DNA of 43,621 bases from a virus: the IMG/VR virus record IMGVR_UViG_3300017963_000115, positions 1 to 43,621 of that record; one strand, 5' to 3'. Made by a program: the position numbers and the translations under genes. Numbering within the stretch: position 1 is the stretch's first letter; every line of letters begins with the position of its first letter. Under the pieces are notes generated by a model. It was not told where the DNA came from. It saw only the letters and a list, made by a program, of their open reading frames with translations, and made no database searches. Positions 15,075-22,129 of this stretch are shown in pieces.

Positions 15075-15833
15075 ATGTTTGATTTACACAACGGCGATTG
15101 TAGCCAATTTATGAAAACGCTAAAGAATGTTGATGTGGTTATCACTGACCCTCCGTATGGGATAAATCGGCACGGTGGCTTTTCCGGCGCTGCTTCATTC
15201 GGTGGTGGTTTAGGCAGGAAAATTGAACGCAAGCAATATCATGGGAATTGGGATCACACTCGCCCAAACAAAGAAGTTTTTGCACAAATACTTAGCCTGT
15301 GTAATAAAGCCTTGATTTTTGGTGGAAATTATTTCAGCGACCTTTTGCCTGTCAGTCATCATTGGATTGTGTGGGACAAACTCAACACAATGCCCACGTT
15401 TGGTGATTGCGAATTGATCTGGACAAACATAGATCGCCGTTCTGTAAAGAAGGTTACTCGTCAATACAATGGGTTGCTTGGCAAAGAAGGCAAAAGGTAT
15501 CATGCCACACAGAAGCCAATTTCTATAATGTTATGGTTGATTGAAAATTATACGAATCCTAATGACGTTATTTTTGACCCATATATGGGATCAGGAACCA
15601 CAGGCGTTGCTTGCATGATATTGGAGCGTAGTTTTATCGGCTGTGAAATAGATGAACAATACTTCCAAATAGCACAGGACAGAATAACAAACGCATCTTT
15701 ACAACCATCGCTATTTGGCCGCTTTCTAACAAAGCATGCACTTGACGGTGGTACGGGTTCCGTTAAAGAAGCTGAAACTCATCAGCCTGAGTTGATCCCC
15801 GCTAAACAAGATGGTTTGCATCACCGCAAATGA
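15075..15833 (+). CDS. DNA N6-adenine/N4-cytosine methyltransferase D
   Basis: A 252-residue methyltransferase of the N6_N4_Mtase family. Motif IV is DPPY near residue 25 and motif I is FDPYMGSGTTGVA near residue 180, the circularly permuted order of beta-class enzymes. HATQKPISIMLWLIENYT precedes motif I, as usual. GCEIDEQYFQIAQDRI closes the catalytic domain. The last ~30 residues (LTKHALDGGTG... LHHRK) fall outside the family and are encoded by an attC-like arm pair (15724-15836). An AAAGACGGCAT leader like that of gene A precedes the start. An orphan, probably protective. Confidence 0.9.
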   Translation: MFDLHNGDCSQFMKTLKNVDVVITDPPYGINRHGGFSGAASFGGGLGRKIERKQYHGNWDHTRPNKEVFAQILSLCNKALIFGGNYFSDLLPVSHHWIVWDKLNTMPTFGDCELIWTNIDRRSVKKVTRQYNGLLGKEGKRYHATQKPISIMLWLIENYTNPNDVIFDPYMGSGTTGVACMILERSFIGCEIDEQYFQIAQDRITNASLQPSLFGRFLTKHALDGGTGSVKEAETHQPELIPAKQDGLHHRK

Positions 15834-15848
15834 TGCAGGCCGATGTGT
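15724..15848. repeat. attC-like imperfect hairpin at the end of gene D
   Basis: TTCTAAC (15724-15730) is the reverse complement of GTTAGAA at 15059-15065, where module D begins. GCATGCACTTGACGGTG (15734-15750) pairs with CACCGCAAATGATGC (15822-15836), leaving two extrahelical bases on the left arm and one mismatch. At about 125 bases it has the length and asymmetry of a real attC site. It overlaps the coding end of gene D. Confidence 0.5.
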
Positions 15849-15903
15849 GTCATTCGGCAACCCCGCGAAGAGCACGCGCGGCCCCCTCACTAGACACACA
15901 TCG
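15841..15903. repeat. Hairpin element E4 (attC-like)
   Basis: CGATGTGTGTC (15841-15851) pairs perfectly with GACACACATCG (15893-15903). The interior CGGCAACCCCGCG... CGCGCGGCCCCCTCAC closely matches E2. Two more small hairpins follow at once: GTGCA/TGCAC (15903-15916) and CCGCA/TGCGG (15919-15932). Confidence 0.8.
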
Positions 15904-15970
15904 TGCAGGGATGCACATCCGCATCTGTGCGGCTCTGATAGGAAAAGCACAGGACTGGACGAAAGGAATT

Positions 15971-16132
15971 ATGATCGAAAGGACTAGCACGACCCCGAAT
16001 GCCGCCCATCTACGGATGGAACTGTCGGACGGTACAGGGAGAAATCCTGTTATCTCAGAAATTTACAAGCGACAAAAGGCCGCCACTTGCCAAAATAGTG
16101 GAGAAAAGGATAAAAGATGGCTAAGAAAGTAA
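15971..16132 (+). CDS. Small unknown protein (module E)
   Basis: A 53-residue basic protein from ATG 15971 with an AAAGGA ribosome site. It starts MIERTSTTPNAAHLRM and ends EKDKRWLRK. It overlaps the start of the next gene by 16 bases. I see no family. The GACGAAAGGA leader resembles those before the module B micro-ORF (GACGAAAGGATG) and the gene at 14733. Confidence 0.4.
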   Translation: MIERTSTTPNAAHLRMELSDGTGRNPVISEIYKRQKAATCQNSGEKDKRWLRK

Positions 16133-16347
16133 CCTGCAAGATAAAAGGCCCTAATTGTCTTGGAACCTTCAAAATGGGCTATGACGGCACAATAAACGGG
16201 TGTGACAATTGTACTGGCGTGCGAAGAGATAAGAATGGCTATGCCTGGCATCCTGGCGAAATGTCACAGACTTACAGGCCAGTGGGTGCTCCAGATGACG
16301 GGAGTCAAGATTTTACTGTCACTCGTAAACAGGCTTTCGCCAAATAA
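16117..16347 (+). CDS. Small Cys-rich protein, possible zinc finger (module F)
   Basis: A 76-residue protein behind AAGGATAAAAG. Cys residues in CKIKGPNCLGTF and GCDNCTGVRRDKNGYAWHPGE could form one zinc site. It lies inside the inverted repeat 15900/16411 together with the 53-residue gene. Function unknown. One of four small Cys-pair proteins within or next to the array. Confidence 0.5.
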   Translation: MAKKVTCKIKGPNCLGTFKMGYDGTINGCDNCTGVRRDKNGYAWHPGEMSQTYRPVGAPDDGSQDFTVTRKQAFAK

Positions 16348-16422
16348 TAAATGGCGGCCCTATCATTATGAAGGCTTTATCTCGTCCCTCCCCGTACTCC
16401 GTCCGCAGCTCATCCCTGCACG

Positions 16423-16623
16423 ATGGCGATTTATGATTTTGCAGAATCGCTAGACCGCGCCGTCGAACATTGCGTACAACCGACCGACGCCCCCATTCAA
16501 ATACTTGGGGAACCATGCCCAAAGTGTGGCGGTACGGAATGGCAGTGTGCAAACTGTAATGGGGCGCTCGGCACGTTGGAACGCGTGCGGCCAGACGGCA
16601 AAAAGGGCTTTTATGAAAACTAA
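16423..16623 (+). CDS. Small zinc-ribbon protein before the recombinase
   Basis: A 66-residue protein with CPKCGGTEWQCANCNG, a compact two-CxxC zinc ribbon. The ATG (16423) lies at the last bases of the inverted-repeat arm 16411-16424. Its last codons overlap the tyrosine recombinase start at 16613 by 11 bases, so the two are likely co-expressed. It might be a DNA-binding partner (excisionase-like), but no HTH is seen. Confidence 0.5.
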   Translation: MAIYDFAESLDRAVEHCVQPTDAPIQILGEPCPKCGGTEWQCANCNGALGTLERVRPDGKKGFYEN

Positions 16624-17560
16624 AACTGAGAAAATTGCAATTATCACCGATTGGCAAAGCGAATTCCAGACCTATCTTGAAAACGACTACAAGCGCTGGT
16701 CGCCCACCAGGCACAAACCCGGCGGTAAAACCGTCAAAGCCGCACTTCAGCATGTGCGCATCTTTGCCCTGTGGTGGGGTGCCGCCTATGGCCATCAATT
16801 CGAGCCGTCACAACTCACCGAGATCGCCCTGCACGCCTACCGCCGCCACTCGCTTGAAGAAGCCCGTGTCAGCGCCGATACCTGGAACGCCCGTCTCTGG
16901 GCCCTGCGCATCCTGTGCAAATACATCGGCTGCCCCTGGCTTGCCGAAGATCTCCAACCCAAAGACCGCGGCTACAAACCCGCTCGCTACCGCGCGCTCA
17001 CCAAGCGCGAATACGGCTACCTGGTCCACCAACTGGAACTGCGCATCCGTCGTGCCGTCACCGCCTTCGAAGCCACTACATTGACCAGGGAGCGCGCATC
17101 TGTCTCGCTTATGCTCTTCGGCGGTTTGCGTGTCGCCGAAGTCGTACAACTGGACAAAGATGACATCACCATCAAACCACGCAGCGGGATTGTGCGCATC
17201 AGATCAGGCAAAGGCGACAAGGAACGGATCGTCCCTATAAACTTGCCTGCACGCAAAGCGCTCGCATCCTGGCTCGAAGTGCGGCCTGCCAGCACATCCC
17301 AGGCAGTATTCACTGGCAAGCGCTCACCCCGTCTCACCACACGTCAGCATGAACGTATTGTCAAACAGATCGGAGCAGAGAGCCACGTGCATGAGCTCAC
17401 ACCCCACTGGCTGCGCTATACCTTCGCCAAACGGCTCGAAGCCAAAGGTGGCAGCATCGAACAGATCCGCGATCTGCTGGGTCACGCCAGCATCGAGACC
17501 ACTCGCCGCTACCTGTCCGCTGGCTTTGACGAACTACAGTCTTTAGTCGAAACCTTTTAG
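16613..17560 (+). CDS. Tyrosine recombinase (Xer/phage integrase family)
   Basis: A 315-residue tyrosine recombinase starting at ATG 16613 behind AAGGG. The N-terminal SAM-like core-binding domain covers about residues 15-115. The catalytic set is complete: Arg173 (GGLRVAEV), Lys200 (SGKGDKER), His265/Arg268 (HWLRYTFA), His291 (LGHASIETT) and Tyr300 (RRYLSAGF). It lacks the extra helix region typical of integron integrases (IntI), so by sequence it is Xer/phage-like. It lies directly after the hairpin-separated gene array and before a long palindrome at 17723-17802. It is the phage's second recombinase. Confidence 0.93.
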   Translation: MKTKTEKIAIITDWQSEFQTYLENDYKRWSPTRHKPGGKTVKAALQHVRIFALWWGAAYGHQFEPSQLTEIALHAYRRHSLEEARVSADTWNARLWALRILCKYIGCPWLAEDLQPKDRGYKPARYRALTKREYGYLVHQLELRIRRAVTAFEATTLTRERASVSLMLFGGLRVAEVVQLDKDDITIKPRSGIVRIRSGKGDKERIVPINLPARKALASWLEVRPASTSQAVFTGKRSPRLTTRQHERIVKQIGAESHVHELTPHWLRYTFAKRLEAKGGSIEQIRDLLGHASIETTRRYLSAGFDELQSLVETF

Positions 17561-17930
17561 CAAATTTATTTTTGTCCGCTTGGCTGGCCTTGTCTCAGCG
17601 GCGGCGGCAACACTTATATGAACAGTAGAAGAATGAATCCCAATATTCACCTTATTCACTGCAATGCCCAGCTTGGACACAGCCTCCCCACAAAACGGCT
17701 GGCGCATGTCGGAGAAGGGGGATTATGCGACATAAACGGCTTCCCTGGGCGTGCTGGTCAGCTCCCAGGCAGGGTGCAAGCCGTGACCTTTATGTCGCAT
17801 AAGGTAGAGAGCCAAGGGGGGGAGGGGTGTTCGGGGATTTCGGCGTGGCATACGGCGGGGGCTGGGGGCGGCTGTGCCAATATACTCAGCAATTTTCCAG
17901 AAAATTTTTCAAGAAAAAGAGTAGGTGTTT
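17561..17930. other. Non-coding region with a candidate recombination or attachment site
   Basis: No convincing gene in about 370 bases. It holds TTATGCGACATAAA (17723-17736) and its exact reverse complement TTTATGTCGCATAA (17789-17802). The stem continues with CGGCTT/AAGCCG after a five-base bulge and an inner CCTGGG/CCCAGG. Each 13-base arm core, TTATG-CGA-CATAA, is itself a near palindrome like a Xer half-site pair. A G-rich stretch follows. Its position behind the recombinase gene makes it the best attP or resolution-site candidate in the window. Confidence 0.55.
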
Positions 17931-19055
17931 ATGGATAGCTTTCACGATTTCATTGAGCAGGTACGAGACGCAAACCCGATCGAAGACGTGATCCAGGAGG
18001 ACGGGTTCCCGCTGCGGGGTAGTAAGATGATGAAGGGGGCGAACCGTGATTGTGACAGCCTGAACGTTCGTACAGATTGGCAGCGTGCCTGGTGGTATTC
18101 GCGCGGATGGAACGGGGATGTGTTCGGGTGGGTGCAATTGCAAAAGGGGTGTGAGTTCATGGAGGCGCTGGAATTGCTGGCTAAGCGGGCAAGTTTGGAG
18201 ATGCCGAAGTTCCAGAAGGTGAACGAGGGTGAAGTTGCGCAGTCACGTACTACTGCGGATGTATTTTCGACGGCGGCACAAATTTTCCAGGGCTGGCTAC
18301 TCGCTGATGAGAAGGCGCTGGCCTACGCAAAGGGACGGGGGTGGAGCAAGGAGATCATCGCTGCTTCACTGCTGGGGTTCTCAGGGCAGAAGACAGCCAA
18401 GCAAGTGGAAGAGATGACGGGGGAGTTTGAGAAGCTGGGGATCGACCGGTATTCTCCGCAGGCGGTGGCGGTGACAGGATTCCAGGGGGATGTGAGGAAG
18501 TGGGCAGAGAAACGCGGGTTATTGGATGATCCGGAGTTCGACAAAGGGTGGATCGAGAAGAAGCGCATCCATGGTTTGATGGATACGCCAGGCATTATTT
18601 ATGCACATCAGAAGCCAGTGGGGAAGGTAGTTTATTTGAGCCGCAGGCAGTTACCAGGGCATGACGAGATCCAGGGGCGAGCATGGAAGAGTTTCAACCC
18701 ACAGAAGGCATTGGTGGGACCAAAACAATTTTATTTCAATCATTTATACCGGCAGTGCGAGCCATTGGTGATGGTGGAAGGGCAGGGGGATGCGATTACC
18801 TGGGCACAGTGGAGACAAGCCTGCGTGGCGTTCTGCGGGCTGGTCGGGAAACTGGAGAACAGGCCCCAGGAAGAGCAAGAGCGAATCATGCGGGTGATCA
18901 GGCGGTTGCGGGACAAGCATTCGGTTTTGTATTACTGCCCGGATAACGATGAAGCCGGGGAGGCGGCGATTCCGTTGGTGGGTAAGCTGTTCGGGCCTAC
19001 GATCCAGATTGTGAGATATAGCAGGGCTAAGCCCAGGGATGAGAAAGATGCCTGA
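17931..19055 (+). CDS. DnaG-like primase with TOPRIM domain
   Basis: A 374-residue protein that would make RNA primers for phage replication. The N-terminal ~75 residues align by pattern with the CHC2 zinc domain (end GWNGDVFGWVQ, usually GDVI.FV) but lack the usual zinc Cys/His ligands. The TOPRIM domain has VMVEGQGDAITWAQW (catalytic Glu) and YYCPDNDEAGEAAI (acidic pair). There is no fused helicase, and the next gene supplies the ATPase. I chose ATG 17931. A GTG at 17925 is in frame but has no better ribosome site. Confidence 0.8.
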   Translation: MDSFHDFIEQVRDANPIEDVIQEDGFPLRGSKMMKGANRDCDSLNVRTDWQRAWWYSRGWNGDVFGWVQLQKGCEFMEALELLAKRASLEMPKFQKVNEGEVAQSRTTADVFSTAAQIFQGWLLADEKALAYAKGRGWSKEIIAASLLGFSGQKTAKQVEEMTGEFEKLGIDRYSPQAVAVTGFQGDVRKWAEKRGLLDDPEFDKGWIEKKRIHGLMDTPGIIYAHQKPVGKVVYLSRRQLPGHDEIQGRAWKSFNPQKALVGPKQFYFNHLYRQCEPLVMVEGQGDAITWAQWRQACVAFCGLVGKLENRPQEEQERIMRVIRRLRDKHSVLYYCPDNDEAGEAAIPLVGKLFGPTIQIVRYSRAKPRDEKDA

Positions 19056-20949
19056 TATCAAAGACGCGAATGATCAATTGGTGGCCTGGAACAAGAGTAA
19101 AGTCAAGGTTGAGAAGCAGGCTGAGAGGGCGGCGGCGATGCTGGAATCGGGGAAGCCGTTCATCTTATGGTGGGCGGATGATATTACACAGATCGCCAAC
19201 CCAGGCGAGAAGAACAACGCGCTGCGGGATCTCTTTGCCGAGGGGGTAAACCGGCTGGACGCGCAGGACAGGGCCGGTTATAAGGATGATATCTGCAAAA
19301 CGCTGGAGATCAGCAAGTTCCAGTGGAACGATCGACTGAAGGCGCTGGCGACTGTATCGAAGAATGGCCAAAAGGAAGGCGATGATGGGGAACCTATCTT
19401 CCACACGGGGGGTTGGATTGGGGATCATTTCCTGGGTTTGGAATATTCGCCTGAGCTGGATAAGACGTTCTTTGCAGTGCGTTACCCGGACGGGCAGGTG
19501 GAAGACCGTGCTGAGCGGGTGGAGATCAACGGACGGCGATACGTGCCGGTTTTTGCTAACAATGTGATCCGAAAGCGCATTCTGCTGCTACCTTCGGAAA
19601 TGGGGGAGTTAAAGAGCGAAGAGGAGTTATTGTTCATTATCAAGAACCATAATCACAAGTATTTCGACTGCGGTAGCGATGAAACGCTGGAGCAGGTGAA
19701 TATGATCTACCCGTTTTTCACGTACCTGGCGAGTCAGTTCCGGACGGTGCCATATTTGCGGGCCAAGGGTGATTACGGGACGGGGAAGACGCGCATGCTG
19801 GAAACCATCGGGCCGATCTGTTATCAGCCAATCATGACGAACGCGGGGTCGAGCGCTTCGGCTCTCTTCCGAATCCTAGATATTTATCCGAACAGCACAC
19901 TGGTGCTAGACGAAGCGGATTTCAGGGATTCGAGCGAGAGTTCGATGATCGGGAAGATCCTGAACGGCGGCAACCGCAAGGGGACGGGCATCCTGAAGAG
20001 TGAGAAAAACGCAATGGGGAACTTTGACCCGGAAGCGTACATGGTGTTCGGGCCAAAGATCCTTGGAATGCGCCAGGAGTTCGATGACCCGGCGACAACC
20101 AGCCGGTGTATTACAAAGGAGATGCTGCCAATCCAGCCACATCCGAGAATCAGCCCGGAATTGCCACCACTGGAAGTGTATGACCATGAATGTTTGCAGA
20201 TCCGCAATGCGCTGTTCGCTTATATGATGCACAACATCCAGAAGGACTGCGACGTGGACTTCACGGGGGTGGACCCAGTGATCGACGAGCGCACCAAGCA
20301 AATTGCGGTGTCGCTGTTGACAGTGATGAAGAGCGAGAAGGGGAAGCAACTGGTGCTGGATTATATGCGGATGGTGACGGAAGAACGCAAGAGTGACCGG
20401 TATATGATGTTCACGGCGCGGGTGCTGGAAGGTCTGGTGCTGGCCTGGGCGTGGGGACCGGTCTCGTCACGCGTGGAGGATGGGTTGCGGGTGTATCTGA
20501 AGGATATCGCACTGGCGACGAACATGGTGGTGGACGAGCAAAACCGCCGAATGGGGGAGGATGAACAGGATGATCCGGTAGAAGGGAAGAAGAAACCCAA
20601 AATGAAAAGCCGGAAAATCTCGAACGTGTTCAAGAAGTATTTGAATATCAAGACGGTGAGGGCAACGGATGGGCTGCCCAGCTACAAGGGGACGATGTTC
20701 GTGAACATGGAGATGGAGATGGAGCGCATCCGCGGGCTGTGCGAGCGTTGGGGAGTGGAGTGGCTGGAGGCAGGGAGCGTGGAGAGGGAGAAGTTGCCGG
20801 ACGAGAGTGAATTAACTACGAAGGACACGAAGAGCACCAAGGAGCACGAAGGGAAAACAATGCAGGAGGTTTCGATGGCGTTCCAGGAAGAGCGTGAGAA
20901 GTGGGAGGCGTTGGAAGACCCCGAGAGGAGTGAGGATAGTGAAGATTAA
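19048..20949 (+). CDS. Replicative helicase-type ATPase
   Basis: About 633 residues, overlapping the primase stop. Walker A is GDYGTGKTRML near residue 245 and Walker B is STLVLDEADF near residue 290. An arginine-containing SRCITKEM segment follows. The fold resembles phage or plasmid helicases of the DUF3631/D5-like kind. I chose ATG 19048 (AGGG eight bases upstream) rather than 19039. Near the C-terminus, TTKDTKSTKEHEGK is a direct translation of a dispersed host-type DNA repeat, so this tail is likely recent and dispensable. Confidence 0.75.
   Translation: MPDIKDANDQLVAWNKSKVKVEKQAERAAAMLESGKPFILWWADDITQIANPGEKNNALRDLFAEGVNRLDAQDRAGYKDDICKTLEISKFQWNDRLKALATVSKNGQKEGDDGEPIFHTGGWIGDHFLGLEYSPELDKTFFAVRYPDGQVEDRAERVEINGRRYVPVFANNVIRKRILLLPSEMGELKSEEELLFIIKNHNHKYFDCGSDETLEQVNMIYPFFTYLASQFRTVPYLRAKGDYGTGKTRMLETIGPICYQPIMTNAGSSASALFRILDIYPNSTLVLDEADFRDSSESSMIGKILNGGNRKGTGILKSEKNAMGNFDPEAYMVFGPKILGMRQEFDDPATTSRCITKEMLPIQPHPRISPELPPLEVYDHECLQIRNALFAYMMHNIQKDCDVDFTGVDPVIDERTKQIAVSLLTVMKSEKGKQLVLDYMRMVTEERKSDRYMMFTARVLEGLVLAWAWGPVSSRVEDGLRVYLKDIALATNMVVDEQNRRMGEDEQDDPVEGKKKPKMKSRKISNVFKKYLNIKTVRATDGLPSYKGTMFVNMEMEMERIRGLCERWGVEWLEAGSVEREKLPDESELTTKDTKSTKEHEGKTMQEVSMAFQEEREKWEALEDPERSEDSED
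20815..20855. repeat. Dispersed repeat (ACGAAGGACACGAAGAGCAC type) inside the ATPase gene
   Basis: ACTACGAAGGACACGAAGAG and the following CACCAAGGAGCACGAAGGG belong to a repeat family also seen at 21224-21254 and 36124-36147. Here it is in frame and encodes part of the helicase tail. Confidence 0.75.
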
Positions 20950-21261
20950 ATGCGATTTTGATAGGGATGAAAATATTATTTTCCCTGGTGAAAAACCGGG
21001 ATTTTACGTTCACTCCTTCACTTCGCAGGGTTTGGCGGGTTCAAAACCCGCCCTACAAGGCATTTTTTGGCGTTTTTCTGCGTGTAGACCTGCAAAAGTG
21101 AACGTGGGTGAGCATTTATTTTACATAGTAATTATTTATTTTGTTTGTTTTGTGGAAGCAGTGAAGATTGGGAGGGTGCTATCTTCACTAAGTGAACATC
21201 TATCTTCACTGCTTATGCTTTTTACCACAAAGGGCACAAAGAGCACGAAGGAGGTTGTTTT
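20950..21261. other. AT-rich non-coding region with TTCACT iterons, candidate origin
   Basis: About 310 bases without a clear gene. TTCACT/AGTGAA occurs at 21010, 21017, 21097, 21161, 21184, 21191 and 21205 on both strands. Larger pairs are ACGTTCACT (21006-21014) with AGTGAACGT (21097-21105), and GCAGTGAAGAT (21158-21168) with ATCTTCACTGC (21202-21212). TTCACTaAGTGAA (21184-21196) is a palindrome. A GGCGGGTT/AACCCGCC dispersed hairpin sits at about 21034-21052. Position after the primase and ATPase suits an origin. A regulator-binding region is the alternative. Confidence 0.5.
21224..21254. repeat. Dispersed repeat providing the ribosome site for the 21262 gene
   Basis: ACCACAAAGGGCACAAAGAG followed by CACGAAGGAGG. 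The last bases, AAGGAGG, sit eight bases before ATG 21262, so the repeat acts as that gene's Shine-Dalgarno sequence. Confidence 0.75.
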
Positions 21262-21573
21262 ATGAGTAGTTCAATCGCGGTGAGGCAGTTTGTGGCTTTG
21301 GCCAGGGGGGAGATGGCCGTGCGGAGGGTGAACAATCCGTTTCAGGTGATGATGGTGGTAGAACAGCGGCGTTATTGCCTGCGATGCAATGGTTCGCGTA
21401 CTTTTGATGTCATTTTCAAGCGAGGGGAGCTGGTAGTGATGGTAGAGACGGCAGCGATATGCAGGATGTGCGGGAATGTGGTGGGGGAGCAGGCTTTGCG
21501 GGTGCATTGGGTTGGTCCTTCGACTACGCCCTTCGACGATGCTCAGGGCTCCGCTCAGGATGGAGGTAAGTAA
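21262..21573 (+). CDS. Small zinc-finger protein with repeat-encoded C-terminus
   Basis: A 103-residue protein. CLRCNGSRTFDV and CRMCGNVV form a two-CxxC zinc site. The last ~17 residues (PSTTPFDDAQGSAQDGG) are encoded by the dispersed repeat at 21517-21563, and a nearly identical peptide ends the small terminase. The ribosome site also comes from a repeat. The native product probably ended near the HWVG before the repeat. Function unknown. Confidence 0.55.
   Translation: MSSSIAVRQFVALARGEMAVRRVNNPFQVMMVVEQRRYCLRCNGSRTFDVIFKRGELVVMVETAAICRMCGNVVGEQALRVHWVGPSTTPFDDAQGSAQDGGK
21517..21563. repeat. Dispersed repeat copy, in frame at a gene end
   Basis: CCTTCGACTACGCCCTTCGA then CGATGCTCAGGGCTCCGCTC then AGGATGG. 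It is almost identical to 31377-31426. It encodes the end of the 21262 gene, and its GGATGGAGG end gives the ribosome site for the micro-gene at 21573. Confidence 0.85.
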
Positions 21574-21665
21574 TGGATACTTTCACGATTGGTATTTTGT
21601 TTTCGATATCGATGACGGCTTTTACCGCGGGGATTGCGTTGTGGATTTGGAAAGTGCGGAGGTGA
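21573..21665 (+). CDS. Very short single-pass membrane protein (30 residues)
   Basis: The ATG overlaps the previous stop (TAATG) and has GGAGG eight bases upstream. The peptide is one hydrophobic helix (GILFSISMTAFTAGIALWIW) with a basic end (KVRR). The tight spacing to both neighbours supports a real gene. Confidence 0.45.
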   Translation: MDTFTIGILFSISMTAFTAGIALWIWKVRR

Positions 21666-21668
21666 GTG

Positions 21669-22127
21669 ATGTTTTTTTTGTGTTTGCAAGGTTCTCCGGC
21701 GTGTCAGATCGATGATTTTCTGTGCATATTGGCTTTCTTTGTTGGACCGATAGGGCTCATTGGATTGCTTTCCCTTGGATTCCCTGGTTTGCCGGGAAAC
21801 AGGACGCCGAGGGAGTATCAGAAAAGAAAAAGCGAAAAGACCGTGCTGAGTTATTACCCGGGTGGGAGATATGCCGGTTTCAAATCCGGGCCTGCGATCT
21901 CCGTGGAAGCTAGGGAGAAGGTTGCCAATATGGATTGGCAACCTGATCTGAAATATGGTGAAGAGTGGGTAAGCTCGGAAGCTGTGGTGCAGGATAACAA
22001 AATTATCGAGGTAGTGGACTATTACAGGGATTGGAATGCGCGAGGAAAACACGTGTCTGACGACCCGATCATGAATGATTTTGCAACCTGGTTTAACGGG
22101 CCACCCTATAAAAGTCGGAGGAGGTAG
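21669..22127 (+). CDS. Membrane protein, unknown
   Basis: About 152 residues from ATG 21669 with GGAGGTGAG upstream. The N-terminus is hydrophobic (LCILAFFVGPIGLIGLLSLG), then a soluble, charged region. The segment PGGRYAGFKSGPAIS is encoded by a GGTTTCAAATCC-type dispersed repeat (about 21858-21902), so part of the middle may be repeat-derived. The end NDFATWFNGPPYKSRRR is basic. No family recognised. Confidence 0.45.
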   Translation: MFFLCLQGSPACQIDDFLCILAFFVGPIGLIGLLSLGFPGLPGNRTPREYQKRKSEKTVLSYYPGGRYAGFKSGPAISVEAREKVANMDWQPDLKYGEEWVSSEAVVQDNKIIEVVDYYRDWNARGKHVSDDPIMNDFATWFNGPPYKSRRR

Positions 22128-22129
22128 TT

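Larger units (their letters stand above)
15900..16424. repeat. Long-range inverted repeat bracketing module E/F
   Basis: ATCGTGCAGGGATG (15900-15913) is the exact reverse complement of CATCCCTGCACGAT (16411-16424). The two small genes at 15971 and 16117 lie between the arms. The right arm touches the ATG of the gene at 16423. The stretch 16348-16410 has no convincing gene. Confidence 0.75.

Noticed and set aside
12951-15903. Hairpins E1-E4 as known self-cleaving ribozymes or riboswitches
   Set aside because: I could not match hammerhead, twister or HDV core residues, nor any riboswitch consensus I know. The variable stems with paired gene-specific arms fit DNA recombination sites better, though an RNA role is not excluded.
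12951-17560. A classical integron (IntI, attI, attC array)
   Set aside because: The recombinase lacks the extra IntI helix region and is downstream of and co-directional with the genes. In modules A-C, RYYYAAC comes before the gene and GTTRRRY after it. Only module D has a site of normal order and size. I therefore call the sites attC-like only.
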